From Minisyncoccota bacterium (GTDB lineage: Bacteria > Patescibacteriota > Minisyncoccia > Phycocordibacterales > UBA5272): a stretch of DNA of 54,340 nucleotides. How positions within the stretch are numbered: the stretch's first letter is position 1; each line of letters opens with the position of its first letter. The stretch is from the NCBI GenBank assembly GCA_018062965.1, contig JAGORG010000002.1, positions 65,860 through 120,199 on the forward strand. The letters run 5' to 3'. The notes under the pieces are model-generated. The model did not search any database and was not told where the DNA came from. It saw nothing but the letters and a program-made list of their open reading frames with translations. A program made the translations under genes and the position numbers. Positions 42,946 to 51,620 of the stretch are shown here, piece after piece.

Positions 42946-43158
42946 TTACGCCTGCTTTGCAGAAGCTTGACGCTTCTTGAACTTGTCTACACGTCCTGTT
43001 GTGTCGAGCACCTTTTCCTGTCCTGTGTAGAATGGATGGCACGCTGAACAGATTTCAACAGAGATAGCTTCTTTTGTTGAACCTACAACATAGGTAGCAC
43101 CACACGCACATGTTGCGATTGCTTTATCAAAATATGTTGGGTGAATATCTGCTTTCAT
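42946..43158 (-). CDS. rpmE: 50S ribosomal protein L31
   Basis: The 70-residue L31 is the zinc form, with C-x-C in [10 protein letters not shown] and C-x-x-C in [11 protein letters not shown], then [14 protein letters not shown]. Confidence 0.95.
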   Translation of the reverse strand: MKADIHPTYFDKAIATCACGATYVVGSTKEAISVEICSACHPFYTGQEKVLDTTGRVDKFKKRQASAKQA

Positions 43159-43268
43159 AGGTTTTTATTTACGTTTTTAGATTCTACCACGATTTTAAAC
43201 TATTTGCAACCACTACAGACCTAAGTATCCGATGAACCCATTCGACAAAATAGACCTGTAATTTATGA

Positions 43269-44615
43269 TTATCTCTGTAATTTGTCGATATCTGCCTGCA
43301 TAGCATAGAGCTTCTTCATCACAGCGTTTCCATACCCAGCGCCTGCAGATGATGCCGAACATGAGCGTCCAGAGTAGTAACGGCAAGCTGCGTTTCGCTC
43401 TGCTGCTTCATTTCCTGCAACAGCTCCTAAATCTTCAAGATAAAGCGCTGTAGCGGTGATTGCATGGTACGGGTTCCATGGATCAGCCATAGCTGCCCCT
43501 GTTACACTTTCAATTCGTTTTTCGAAAATAACCCATGTAGAAGGGATAAATTGTGATGGCCCCATAGCCCCTCCCCATCCAGATGGTTGCCCTCCTGAGT
43601 ATGCCGCAATCCAACATGACACCGGCGTATTTTGTGGGTCACGCCCAACTTTTGCCATCAGTTTGTTAAACACTGGAACATCACGTGTTGGGTTCATGGT
43701 GCGAGGTCGTTCAGCTCCTGTTTTAATAGAAACACCAGATCCAGTAGCGTTGTCACGCAAATAACACGCACCCACGTTTATTCCAAGAGAAGACTCTTGC
43801 ATCAAGATAGCAAGAATAAGTGCCGGACGAACACCTGTTGTCTTTGAAGCAGCGAGTGCAAAGTCGTAGGCTTGACCGAAAGAAATTGCAGATGTATCAC
43901 GAAGATCAAAGAGTCGTGCACGAATAGAAGCGGCTTCTTTTTCTCGCGCCGCAAGAACTTTTTTGTACTCAGCTTCTTGGTTTTTGGTTTGAGTTAGGAG
44001 TGTGTTTTTTTCTTTTTGGTTATTCTCTACTTTCTTTCGCTCAGCTTCTTGAGCTAGCTTTTTTTGTGTCTCTTCATCTTTTGCTTCTTCGAGGTCGTTT
44101 TTTACAAGGGTTATATCTGCTTGTGTTGCACGAATCTCCTCAAAGCTTTGATTGAGTGCTCGTTTGAGTGTTGCGAAACTGTCTTTGTCGCTATAAAACG
44201 TCGAAAGGCTTTGCGCTTGAAGAGCAAAATCAAGAACAGTATATGTATCCATGTACCCGGTCTTTCGCATGATTTGTGAAAGAGATTCTTTTTCTCGCTC
44301 CATTTTTGCTTCGAGCGTTTGAAGGTTTTTATCTTTTTCTGAAATTGTTTGAGAAAGCTTTTTAATCGCAGTATCGTGGGCCTTTATTTTTAGTTTACTC
44401 TGATTTACTTTTTGGGTAAGAAGTGAAATCTCACGAGCAAGTGAGTCCTTTTGGGCTTGAGTTTGTGTGATACTTCCGTTGAGCGCTTTGATTTGAGCTT
44501 CTAGATCAGCAAGATCTTTTTCTAGCTGTTCTCTGGATTGAGCATACACCTGAGGAATAGAAACGCCTTCCATAAAAAGGAAGACAGACAAGAGCACTAG
44601 GGATAAAAATCTCAT
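43269..44615 (-). CDS. secreted coiled-coil lytic transglycosylase-like protein
   Basis: The 448-residue protein has a signal peptide (LSLVLLSVFLFMEGVSIPQVYAQ), then a long EnvC/PcsB-like coiled coil (about residues 25-235), then a lysozyme-fold domain: ALILAILMQESSLGINVG (catalytic Glu), SGGQPSGWGGAMGPSQFIPSTW and NPYHAITATALYLEDLGA, as in MltB-type transglycosylases. The combination resembles PcsB/CwlO-type hydrolases in which the coiled coil restrains the enzyme until FtsEX engages. The start at 44615 follows a TATACT box by six bases. Confidence 0.88.
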   Translation of the reverse strand: MRFLSLVLLSVFLFMEGVSIPQVYAQSREQLEKDLADLEAQIKALNGSITQTQAQKDSLAREISLLTQKVNQSKLKIKAHDTAIKKLSQTISEKDKNLQTLEAKMEREKESLSQIMRKTGYMDTYTVLDFALQAQSLSTFYSDKDSFATLKRALNQSFEEIRATQADITLVKNDLEEAKDEETQKKLAQEAERKKVENNQKEKNTLLTQTKNQEAEYKKVLAAREKEAASIRARLFDLRDTSAISFGQAYDFALAASKTTGVRPALILAILMQESSLGINVGACYLRDNATGSGVSIKTGAERPRTMNPTRDVPVFNKLMAKVGRDPQNTPVSCWIAAYSGGQPSGWGGAMGPSQFIPSTWVIFEKRIESVTGAAMADPWNPYHAITATALYLEDLGAVAGNEAAERNAACRYYSGRSCSASSAGAGYGNAVMKKLYAMQADIDKLQR

Positions 44616-44630
44616 ATATCTAGTATAACA

Positions 44631-44660
44631 AAAAAGCGTCACATATGTGACGCTTTTTTG
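44631..44660. terminator. 30-bp perfect palindromic terminator after rplY
   Basis: AAAAAAGCGTCACAT is directly followed by its reverse complement. It separates rplY from the coiled-coil transglycosylase gene. Confidence 0.85.
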
Positions 44661-44674
44661 TATATAGTGAGAGA

Positions 44675-45313
44675 TTATGCTGCTGCAACTTCCCCTTCTT
44701 CTTCCTTCTTGCCCTTAGCTTCAACTTCAATACTTGAAAGATCTGCAACTGGAGCTTCGTCTGTTTCTTCCTGAGCAACAGCGATAGATGCGATGATGTC
44801 ATCTGCTGTTATGTGGTAGAGTTCAACACCTGCTGGAAGTTTGATATCTCCAACCTTGATAACACTATCATTTGCAACAAGCGCTGCGATATCAACAGTG
44901 AATTCATGTGGGAGTTTTGATGGCTCACCTTCGATAGAAAGTTCGTGCATAACTTTTACAAGCACACCACCTGCCTTAACAGCTGCTGATTCACCAATAA
45001 ATTCAATAGGAGTCTTAACGTGAACTTTCTGACCCTTTTCAATTACATAAAAGTCAACGTGGATTGGAGTGTTCTTTACTGGATCAAGCTGAACATCCTG
45101 AATCATAGCATTTTCGTTTCCATGTTCTGTGATGAGTGTGATTGAACTAGATTCACCTGCAGAAGCAAGTACCTTCTTGAATTCAATTACATTAATGAAA
45201 ATAGGTGTAGACGCTGCATGAGAACCGTAGTAAACAGCAGGGATAAAACCTTCTTTTTTGGTCTCTTTCGCAGCGCGAGGAGATGTAGTTATGCTAAGTG
45301 TTGATGTTGTCAT
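44675..45313 (-). CDS. rplY: 50S ribosomal protein L25 (CTC/TL5 type)
   Basis: The 212-residue protein has a 5S-binding L25 domain (KKEGFIPAVYYGS, DVQLDPVKNTPIHVDFYVIEKGQKVHVKTPIEF) plus the TL5/CTC C-terminal domain (VLVKVMHELSIEGEPSKLPHEFTVDIAAL) and an acidic/lysine tail. The mRNA is predicted leaderless from the -10 position. Confidence 0.93.
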   Translation of the reverse strand: MTTSTLSITTSPRAAKETKKEGFIPAVYYGSHAASTPIFINVIEFKKVLASAGESSSITLITEHGNENAMIQDVQLDPVKNTPIHVDFYVIEKGQKVHVKTPIEFIGESAAVKAGGVLVKVMHELSIEGEPSKLPHEFTVDIAALVANDSVIKVGDIKLPAGVELYHITADDIIASIAVAQEETDEAPVADLSSIEVEAKGKKEEEGEVAAA

Positions 45314-45322
45314 AGTTACAGG

Positions 45323-45351
45323 ATTATACCCTATTTACAGGCTTTTATCAA
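45323..45351 (-). promoter_or_regulatory. rplY promoter (leaderless)
   Basis: TTGATA at 45346-45351, a 17-base spacer and TATAAT at 45323-45328. The predicted start is about three bases before the ATG, one of the clearest leaderless cases in the window. Confidence 0.78.
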
Positions 45352-45384
45352 GCCTTAAAACGTGAAGTCTTGACTCTGAAAAGC

Positions 45385-46455
45385 TTATTTTGCGTATCTA
45401 CCGATTCGCTTCACAAACGCTTCTTTTGATGGATATTTGTAGTGGTAACCGTACATGTCTGTTATTTTTGAACCATCCACCGCAATAGGATACGAATACC
45501 CCTTCCATGAGCCTCGTGAAGTTGGAATCTTGCCACGAGTTGCATGCCAAAAGAAAAAGAACGCGATACGTGCCATCCACGGCTGTATTGGAAGCGCACG
45601 TTTTCCAACAGCTTGCGCCATGTCTTTTCCAAGAACCACATCTCCCGGTGGGCAGATATTGAACACTTCATATTGATCACGAAGTTCGTGGTGGAATGCA
45701 AGAAGTTCCACAATGTCGTTTACGTCATCTTCATGAATATACTGACGAAGCCACTTTGGAGTAACAGGTACCCATGATACAAGCGCTGATACAACATTGT
45801 TAATAAATGATGTTCCCTTAAGTGTTCCTGAAAGCGCCGACTGAAGCCCGAAACGAATTCTATCTATACGCCCCCGAGGTCCAGTGATCGCAGCAGGACG
45901 AAGTACGTACACCTGCCCATGCCATCCATGAGCTTCTGCTTCTTTATAACGCTTTTCGAGGTGTTCCTCCATGATACGCTTTTCCTCTGCGTAGTTATAG
46001 TCCGTTTCTTGGAATGGATCTGTTTCTTTGTAGCGATACTCGATTCTATTTGTTGGGAAAGCTCCGTATGACGCAACGGTTGAAAAACAAACAAGTCGTG
46101 TACATGAAGATGTGGTAAATGCAAGATCAAAGACATGATCAGACCCTGAGATGTTCCACTTGCGCTGAAGTGGTCGATTGCCGTAGATATCTCTGATTTG
46201 CCATGCGGTGTGAATGATGGTTGTAGGAGCAAAGTCGCGCACCTGCTTCATCCAATCACTTTCTGTTTCCGTATTACCAAGATTATCTTTGATAAATGTA
46301 AGCTTGTGGCGGTTTGGAGATTCTTTGGTAAGCGCTGTCTCGTCTTCTTTGTCGATGAGTAAAATAGCTTCGACATCTTCACGATGAACAAACTGATCTG
46401 CAAGCATCGCACCGATATATCCTGAACCACCTGTAATACAAAGTCGCTGTTTCAT
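45385..46455 (-). CDS. NAD-dependent epimerase/dehydratase (extended SDR)
   Basis: The 356-residue protein has a Rossmann start CITGGSGYIGAMLADQF, the catalytic YNYAEEKRIMEEHL (Y-x-x-x-K), and RPAAITGPRGRID. It probably modifies a nucleotide sugar or an isoprenoid-linked sugar. It neighbours a sugar-phosphate transferase and a GT4, implying surface glycan synthesis. Confidence 0.88.
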   Translation of the reverse strand: MKQRLCITGGSGYIGAMLADQFVHREDVEAILLIDKEDETALTKESPNRHKLTFIKDNLGNTETESDWMKQVRDFAPTTIIHTAWQIRDIYGNRPLQRKWNISGSDHVFDLAFTTSSCTRLVCFSTVASYGAFPTNRIEYRYKETDPFQETDYNYAEEKRIMEEHLEKRYKEAEAHGWHGQVYVLRPAAITGPRGRIDRIRFGLQSALSGTLKGTSFINNVVSALVSWVPVTPKWLRQYIHEDDVNDIVELLAFHHELRDQYEVFNICPPGDVVLGKDMAQAVGKRALPIQPWMARIAFFFFWHATRGKIPTSRGSWKGYSYPIAVDGSKITDMYGYHYKYPSKEAFVKRIGRYAK

Positions 46456-46473
46456 GAATCTTATGGTATCACA

Positions 46474-47832
46474 CTACATCCCAGTGCGAAGAACGACAAC
46501 CTTGAATGTTTTTACAAGAATAATAAAGTCAAGCAAGAGTGAGCGATTTTTTACATAATACAAATCATACTGAAGACGGACCTTTGTTTCTTCAAGGGAT
46601 TGTGGTGGGAGCTCTTGGTGAACTTGTGCCCAACCAGAAAGACCCGGTCGAACTGTGTAACGCATCATGTAATACGGTATGGTAGCTGAAAGCTGTCCAC
46701 CGATTGCCAAAATATCTGGACGTGGACCAATGAGTGACAAATCTCCACTCATAATAGACAAGAGCTGTGGAAGTTCGTCGATGCGAGACTTTCGTAGCCA
46801 ATACCCAACCTTTGTCACTTTGTTTGGATTATCTTTTTCTGTAAGCCACATACCCTTGTCAGAATATGTCATTGTTCGATATTTGTAGAGCTTGATAACC
46901 TTACCTCCAAATCCGTAGCGTTCTTGAGCAATAAAAATATCTCCTTTGCTGTCGAGTTTTATCGCAAGAGAAACAAATGGATGCAGAATAATCCAAATAA
47001 TTATCCATGGAATAGCTATGACGATGTCCACGATGCGCTTTGCTGCTTCGTAGGTGCGGATATTGAGATGTACTGATTCAAAAAACCAAAAATGCCCTAC
47101 GCCACGCATTGGCATTTTTTTGAGTGTGTCTTGGTATACCATTGCTGCATCAAACACGTGGATCTTTCGCTGAGACGCAAGCGTGTATAAATACGAAAGA
47201 TACGGTGCTGTGCGATTATCTCTAATATCTACAACTACTTGTGTCATTTCACCATCTTCAAAGAGACGTTTGAGTTTGAGTAGGAGATCTTGCTGCCCTT
47301 CCTTGTCAGAAGGTAGTGAGCCTATATGTTCAACGAAATGAAATGGATAGAAGCTGTGCTGATTAACAACATGTTTAAGCTCTTCGTATTCATCCCCTTC
47401 CGCAAGAAGTAGCGTGTTTTGTCGTGCCTGTGGACGTAACATCTGTGGCATGATAAATATGCGCCACATAACAGCGTAAACGACGTGGAAAATTGTGTAT
47501 AAAACAAGAACTGTTTTTGGAGTCAGTCCTGTGTACGCCCCTGCGGTATAAAAGTACCCAATACCAATAAGAGCAACAAACACATGTATATTGATAATGC
47601 GTGAAAACTGTCTGAGACGTGTCTGAAAAGGAGAAAAGTCGTAAAAATCAAAACTGTAGTATAAAATAACCAAAAATACAAAGAGCGGAGCAAATAACTC
47701 CACATGCACCATGACGCGTTCGTTCCCAGGAATATCAAAGAAACGAAGTGTAAGTGCCGAGAAAAGGGCAGCTCCTGCCATCAGGAAGTCGCCAACAAGT
47801 GCCACAAACTGTTTAGATTTAAGTTTTAGCAT
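46474..47832 (-). CDS. undecaprenyl-phosphate sugar phosphotransferase
   Basis: The 452-residue polyisoprenyl-phosphate hexose-1-phosphate transferase has four to five N-terminal membrane helices, a central CoA-binding-like domain (EYEELKHVVNQHSFYPFHFV), and the PF02397-type catalytic domain: KRIVDIVIAIPWIII, FIAQERYGFGGKVIKLYKYRTM, RKSRIDELPQLLSIMSGDLSLIGPRP and RPGLSGWAQV. It starts lipid-linked glycan synthesis. Divergent from the GT4 gene. Confidence 0.93.
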   Translation of the reverse strand: MLKLKSKQFVALVGDFLMAGAALFSALTLRFFDIPGNERVMVHVELFAPLFVFLVILYYSFDFYDFSPFQTRLRQFSRIINIHVFVALIGIGYFYTAGAYTGLTPKTVLVLYTIFHVVYAVMWRIFIMPQMLRPQARQNTLLLAEGDEYEELKHVVNQHSFYPFHFVEHIGSLPSDKEGQQDLLLKLKRLFEDGEMTQVVVDIRDNRTAPYLSYLYTLASQRKIHVFDAAMVYQDTLKKMPMRGVGHFWFFESVHLNIRTYEAAKRIVDIVIAIPWIIIWIILHPFVSLAIKLDSKGDIFIAQERYGFGGKVIKLYKYRTMTYSDKGMWLTEKDNPNKVTKVGYWLRKSRIDELPQLLSIMSGDLSLIGPRPDILAIGGQLSATIPYYMMRYTVRPGLSGWAQVHQELPPQSLEETKVRLQYDLYYVKNRSLLLDFIILVKTFKVVVLRTGM

Positions 47833-47867
47833 GCTATAGCTTATACTCTACTATACCACATACCCCT

Positions 47868-48965
47868 ATGCAAACAGCCAAGAAACCCATCAAAATACTA
47901 CTTGTCATAACCAAGTCTAATTGGGGTGGTGCGCAAAAATACGTACACACGCTTGCAACTTCTGCGCAGAAGCACGGCGAATTTGATGTTGCTGTTGTAA
48001 GTGGAAATGACGGTGAATTACTCCTTCGTTTAGAAAAAGAACACGTACCAACACACATAGTGCCTCTACAAAACTCGCTTCGCATACTCCCCTTTTTTGG
48101 TGAGGTAGCACGTGCGATGGCTTTTTTGAGAGAACACAAGCCAGATGTTATTCATATAAACAGTAACAAAGCTGGCATAGTCTACGGTATTGCAACCACA
48201 CTACATAACCTCATAGACTCAACCCCATCACGATCTTTGTTTACTGTTCACGGACACGCGTTTAATGAAAGTAGGAACATGTTTGCAAGAATATATATCA
48301 CCCTTGCGGAGATGGTTACTTTTTTACTCGTAGACTCTATTGTCTGTGTATCACAAAAAGTTTACGACGATATTCCGTGCGGATTCCTTTTCAAAAGAAA
48401 GGCTACGGTTATTTATAATGGTATTCCAAAATATACGTATCTATCTAAAGCAGAGGCGCAACAAGCTCTTGGCATACAAGACACCACTGTTCCACATTTT
48501 GTTACTATTGCAGAGCTAAATGACAATAAAAATCACCTGTACCTTCTAGAACAGCTGCACACCCACACAAAGCCTTTTATGTATCACATTATAGGTACTG
48601 GTATACACGAAAATCTCATTAAGAAATATCTAAAAACAACAGACCTACACAAACGTGTGGTGCTACATGGGCACGTAGCAGATGCCCACACCTATCTACG
48701 AGCGTTTGATCTTTTTATACTACCATCAAAAACAGAAGCACTGGCTTATGTAATCCAAGAAGCTGCGCAAGCTGGTATACCAACAATTGCTTCTCGTGTT
48801 GGCGGATTACCTGAAATGCTTCCCGAAACTCATATGTTTAATCTTGATAATCCAAGCGAGTTGCGTGCGCTCTTAAACACATTTGAAACACTTCCTGCGA
48901 ACGCTCGACACTTCAAAGAAGAAGATATGCTTGAGCAAACATTTGCGCTTTATAAAAACATCTAA
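47868..48965 (+). CDS. family 4 glycosyltransferase
   Basis: The 365-residue GT-B enzyme has the N-terminal KSNWGGAQKYVHTLA donor/acceptor loop and the C-terminal E-x7-E region LPSKTEALAYVIQEAAQAGIPTIASRVGGLPEML. It adds a sugar to a lipid-linked intermediate, probably the one begun by the divergent sugar-phosphate transferase. Confidence 0.92.
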   Translation: MQTAKKPIKILLVITKSNWGGAQKYVHTLATSAQKHGEFDVAVVSGNDGELLLRLEKEHVPTHIVPLQNSLRILPFFGEVARAMAFLREHKPDVIHINSNKAGIVYGIATTLHNLIDSTPSRSLFTVHGHAFNESRNMFARIYITLAEMVTFLLVDSIVCVSQKVYDDIPCGFLFKRKATVIYNGIPKYTYLSKAEAQQALGIQDTTVPHFVTIAELNDNKNHLYLLEQLHTHTKPFMYHIIGTGIHENLIKKYLKTTDLHKRVVLHGHVADAHTYLRAFDLFILPSKTEALAYVIQEAAQAGIPTIASRVGGLPEMLPETHMFNLDNPSELRALLNTFETLPANARHFKEEDMLEQTFALYKNI

Positions 48966-49026
48966 CTAACACCCTCTGTATGGACTTGTTTTGAATAAAA
49001 AGAAACAAGTTCGAGGCATGGGGCCA

Positions 49027-49149
49027 GGCTTAAGTTAAATTGAGATGAATGCGAGGCGTGAAAGATTTTTGTGACCAAGGTGTACGAATAGTACATTGCG
49101 GGAGCAAAAATCTTTCACAACAAAGCAGTCGCTCAATTTTACTCAAGCC
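49027..49149. repeat. nested inverted-repeat element between the GT4 gene and rodA
   Basis: Outer arms 49027-49044 and 49132-49149 are complementary at 16 of 18 positions. Inner arms 49058-49071 and 49105-49118 (GTGAAAGATTTTTG) are perfect. A central GTGTAC...GTACAT palindrome lies between. The right outer arm overlaps the last codons of rodA. A simple hairpin (48985-49009) precedes it. Same plan as the element at 3937-4085. Confidence 0.6.
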
Positions 49150-50272
49150 CCAGAAATTCGTTTTTCATTGAGGTGCGGTGTGTTGCTCTCGCATACCTAT
49201 ACATTGCAAGACACATACCGAGAGCAACCCCTTCAGCAAGTAAGTGCGACCCTCCGTAACTCATGAGTGGAAGCGGAATACCTGTTACCGGCATCACACC
49301 TAGATTCATGCCGATATTGATTGCTATGTGCGTCAAAAACCAAATCATCACACCGTAGGTAAAGAGTGACTCGAAGTTTGTTGCCGCAACATGAGCGAAT
49401 CGAGAGAGTTTATAGAAAATAATTCCGTAAAAAACAAACAACAACATCGCCCCGATGAATCCCCACTCTTCTGCAAATGCAGCAAAAATAAAGTCAGTTT
49501 TGTATTCTGGTAAAAAATTAAGACGTGACTGTGTTCCGTACCCAATTCCTTTACCAAATAAGCCTCCAGAACCGACGGCAATGGTTGACTGATACGCATT
49601 GTACCCAGTGCCTCGTATATCTTGAAGCGGATAGATAAAGTTCATGATACGAGCTTTTTGATACGGCTTGAAAGCGAAGTTCCACGCAAGCAAAAAGGTA
49701 ACAGTACCCATAAGAAACACAAGGAGGAGGTGGCGTTTTGAAATACCAGAAACGAGCACCATACCAAACCAAATAGCAAACAACACCATTGCTGACCCAA
49801 AGTCAGGTTGAAGCAAAATAAGAACTACAGGAATAAACGCATAGATTCCAGATACAATAATATGACGAATATTTGCAATTTCTATATGGCGACGTGAAAA
49901 ATACTTTGCAAGAACAATCACAAGTACGAGCTTCATAAAGTCACTCGGCTGAAATGAGAACCCTCCGACAGAAAACCATGACTGCGCCCCCTTTGCTACC
50001 TGCCCTATAATAAAAAGAAGTGACAAAATAGATAGAAACACCAAGTACATGGTAACTACCACGCGCGATTGTTTGAGAAAGCGCATGTCTAACTGCGATA
50101 CAGAAAAACAAGCTGTGATCATCACAACAATCCACATCCCTTGTTTTATAAAATACGCATCAGCTCCTTTAAACGAACTCATTGTGAGCAACCCTGCGAT
50201 ACTCACTAAAGTAATTGCAACGTAGAGTGTGACATCAAAGGTGCGTATTCCTTGTACTATCCTTCCCCACAT
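49139..50272 (-). CDS. rodA: SEDS peptidoglycan polymerase RodA
   Basis: The 377-residue protein has about ten membrane helices and the SEDS signatures FQPSDFMKLVLVIVLAKYF, VLILLQPDFGSAMVLFAIW, YQSTIAVGSGGLFGKGIGYGTQSRLNFLPEYKTDFIFA and MPVTGIPLPLMSYGGSHL. The KTDFIFA form and the lack of FtsW extensions favour RodA over FtsW. It polymerises lipid II with a partner PBP. It starts three bases after the upstream gene, in one operon. Confidence 0.93.
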   Translation of the reverse strand: MWGRIVQGIRTFDVTLYVAITLVSIAGLLTMSSFKGADAYFIKQGMWIVVMITACFSVSQLDMRFLKQSRVVVTMYLVFLSILSLLFIIGQVAKGAQSWFSVGGFSFQPSDFMKLVLVIVLAKYFSRRHIEIANIRHIIVSGIYAFIPVVLILLQPDFGSAMVLFAIWFGMVLVSGISKRHLLLVFLMGTVTFLLAWNFAFKPYQKARIMNFIYPLQDIRGTGYNAYQSTIAVGSGGLFGKGIGYGTQSRLNFLPEYKTDFIFAAFAEEWGFIGAMLLFVFYGIIFYKLSRFAHVAATNFESLFTYGVMIWFLTHIAINIGMNLGVMPVTGIPLPLMSYGGSHLLAEGVALGMCLAMYRYARATHRTSMKNEFLGLE

Positions 50273-50274
50273 AC

Positions 50275-51042
50275 TTAGTAGTTTGCACCGAACACATTAA
50301 CAAGTGGATAAACTCGAATGCGAGCAACTGTCTCAGTAAATGGTTGTTTCCATGTGAGTACTATCTTTTTTTCCTCTTCTCTTTCTAGAACCTGAATAAC
50401 GCTCTCCCCTGCACCTATAGCATTTTGATTTTGGTCAAACAAAATGACGCGTATAGGCAGATCATACATCGGTGCTAAGGTCATGTTTTTTACGGTTACA
50501 TATACGCGAGGTTTTTCACCTGGCTCATATGTTGATTCTAGAACCTTAATAGATGGAGAGGTTGATTTTTCTTGTGCTGTGTAGTGTGATGCTGGGGAAA
50601 GAGTAAGTGTGACAGTGCCAGGCTGCTTGTATGAAACAACGTTTTGTATCATAACAGGAATATCATCTTCTACAAGCACTGCTGTAGTATCAGATTCTGT
50701 AAACATCACCGCACCGAGCGGGTCATACGCAGTAAATGTGTAGGCAACACTCTTTGGTGCGTTGTTGATGTTTTTGTTTGAGATAATACCAACTAAATCA
50801 TATGTACTTGTGCTGGTTGGAATTGCGCGAGCCCATACAACAGAAAGTGGCACGACTTCGCTCTGACAACGAAGAGCACACACACCTCCACAGTCGACCC
50901 CTATTTCAAATCCGTTCTTTTTATTATCGGCACATGTTGGCTTTGGGAAAAAATCATCACGAAAGAAAAAGAGCACTGCTCCTATACTAAGAGCAACACC
51001 AGATAAACCATATAAGAGCTTTCGCTTGTTTGACCAATCCAT
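50275..51042 (-). CDS. membrane-anchored protein with a Cys-rich loop, upstream of rodA
   Basis: The 255-residue protein has an N-terminal membrane helix (LLYGLSGVALSIGAVLFFF) followed by a cysteine motif, TCADNKKNGFEIGVDCGGVCALRC, and a beta-rich exported region (two Ig/CARDB-like halves: VYVTVKNMTLAPMYDLPIRVILFDQNQNAIGAG). This DCGG-C-x-x-x-C pattern is common in Parcubacterial surface proteins. TATACT lies eight bases before the ATG. Coupling to rodA suggests a role in wall elongation (inference). Confidence 0.8.
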   Translation of the reverse strand: MDWSNKRKLLYGLSGVALSIGAVLFFFRDDFFPKPTCADNKKNGFEIGVDCGGVCALRCQSEVVPLSVVWARAIPTSTSTYDLVGIISNKNINNAPKSVAYTFTAYDPLGAVMFTESDTTAVLVEDDIPVMIQNVVSYKQPGTVTLTLSPASHYTAQEKSTSPSIKVLESTYEPGEKPRVYVTVKNMTLAPMYDLPIRVILFDQNQNAIGAGESVIQVLEREEEKKIVLTWKQPFTETVARIRVYPLVNVFGANY

Positions 51043-51064
51043 ATATGTGTACAGTATAGCAAAC

Positions 51065-51096
51065 AAAAACAAGCAACGAATTCGTTGCTTGTTTTT
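51065..51096 (-). terminator. rRNA operon terminator
   Basis: A perfect 32-base palindrome, AAAAACAAGCAACGAA then its reverse complement, ends in TTTTT on the minus strand. It follows the 5S gene. Confidence 0.9.
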
Positions 51097-51108
51097 GCTT
51101 TGAGTACT

Positions 51109-51226
51109 TTGTTCTCCCGACAGGCTACTTTCCCGGCATTGCCAGTATCATCGCCGCACAAGAGCTTAACTTCTCTGTTCGAAATGGGAAGAGGTGTGAC
51201 CCCCTGGCTAAATCAGGAGAACAAAA
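51109..51226 (-). rRNA. rrf: 5S ribosomal RNA
   Basis: Conserved loop sequences CCCATTTCGAACAGAGAAGTTAAGC are present (in two parts: CCCATTTCGAACAG and GAAGTTAAGC), and the ends TTTGTTCTCC and GGGAGAACAAA form helix I. Length about 118. Confidence 0.95.
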
Positions 51227-51251
51227 AACTCAAATAATTTGAAACGGTATA

Positions 51252-51435
51252 TGGTGGGGCTGATTGGTTTCGAACCAACAACCTCTGCTGTGTCGCCCTG
51301 TAAGTCCTTTCCTTCCTCCAACTTGTCGTTAGCAGTCCCTAGAGCGTGAGCTCTAGGCAAAGGTTGCAGTCAACCGCCTTGGCAGTGTGACAACTTAAGG
51401 AGCAAGCAGCGCTCTCCTCTTTGAGCTACAGCCCC
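51252..51435 (-). ncRNA. Ala-like tRNA body with a 115-base 16S-like insert in place of the anticodon loop
   Basis: On the minus strand a tRNA frame is complete apart from the anticodon loop: acceptor GGGGCTG/CAGCCCC, D arm GCTC/GAGC, anticodon stem CTGCT/AGCAG (51405-51409 and 51285-51289), variable AGGTT, T loop TTCGAAA, then ACCA. The 115 bases between the anticodon strands are not a group I intron that I can recognise, and no splice restores U33 with a sensible anticodon. They contain GGGACTGC, GACAA and GGAGGAAGG in the order and spacing of 16S helices 39-40 (51311-51357), with the h40 stem changed on both strands, and looser similarity to the sequence before and after. The acceptor lacks the G3-U70 pair needed for alanine identity. 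Confidence 0.7.
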
Positions 51436-51469
51436 ATCATATACTTTTTCTAAAAAGAACCACAGTCTT

Positions 51470-51587
51470 TGGTCGGGGTGAACAGATTTGAACTGCCGAC
51501 CTTCCCTTAACAACCACCGTCCGCATTACCGCGGCTGCAGGAGCAGGACAGTGATCAGGACGCGCTACCAGACTGCGCTACACCCCG
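51470..51587 (-). ncRNA. Pro-like tRNA body with a 16S helix-18 (530-loop)-like insert
   Basis: Acceptor CGGGGTG/CACCCCG with A73 and CCA, D arm GCGC/GCGC with the Pro-typical TGTAGCGCAG start, variable AGGTC and T loop TTCAAAT form a tRNA-Pro-like body. The anticodon strands TCCT and AGGGA enclose a 39-base hairpin (51515-51553): an 8-bp stem CACTGTCC/GGACGGTG capped by a loop containing GCAGCCGCGGTAAT (51525-51538), the universal 16S 530-loop sequence, followed by CGGA. No splice I tried produces a Pro anticodon. Confidence 0.7.
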
Positions 51588-51620
51588 ACACGCAAAAGAA
51601 TACACACATGAAAGTTTTCC

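Noticed and set aside
51290-51404. Group I intron in the Ala-like tRNA
   Set aside because: No P/Q/R/S core, too short, no U-G splice pair with a sensible anticodon after joining, and a better match to 16S h39-h40.
51241-51440. tmRNA on the plus strand (starts GGGGCTGATT like ssrA)
   Set aside because: The match is the antisense of the tRNA acceptor/T arm; there is no tmRNA 3' domain, no tag reading frame and no TTCGA at the right end. The minus strand gives a full tRNA body with CCA.
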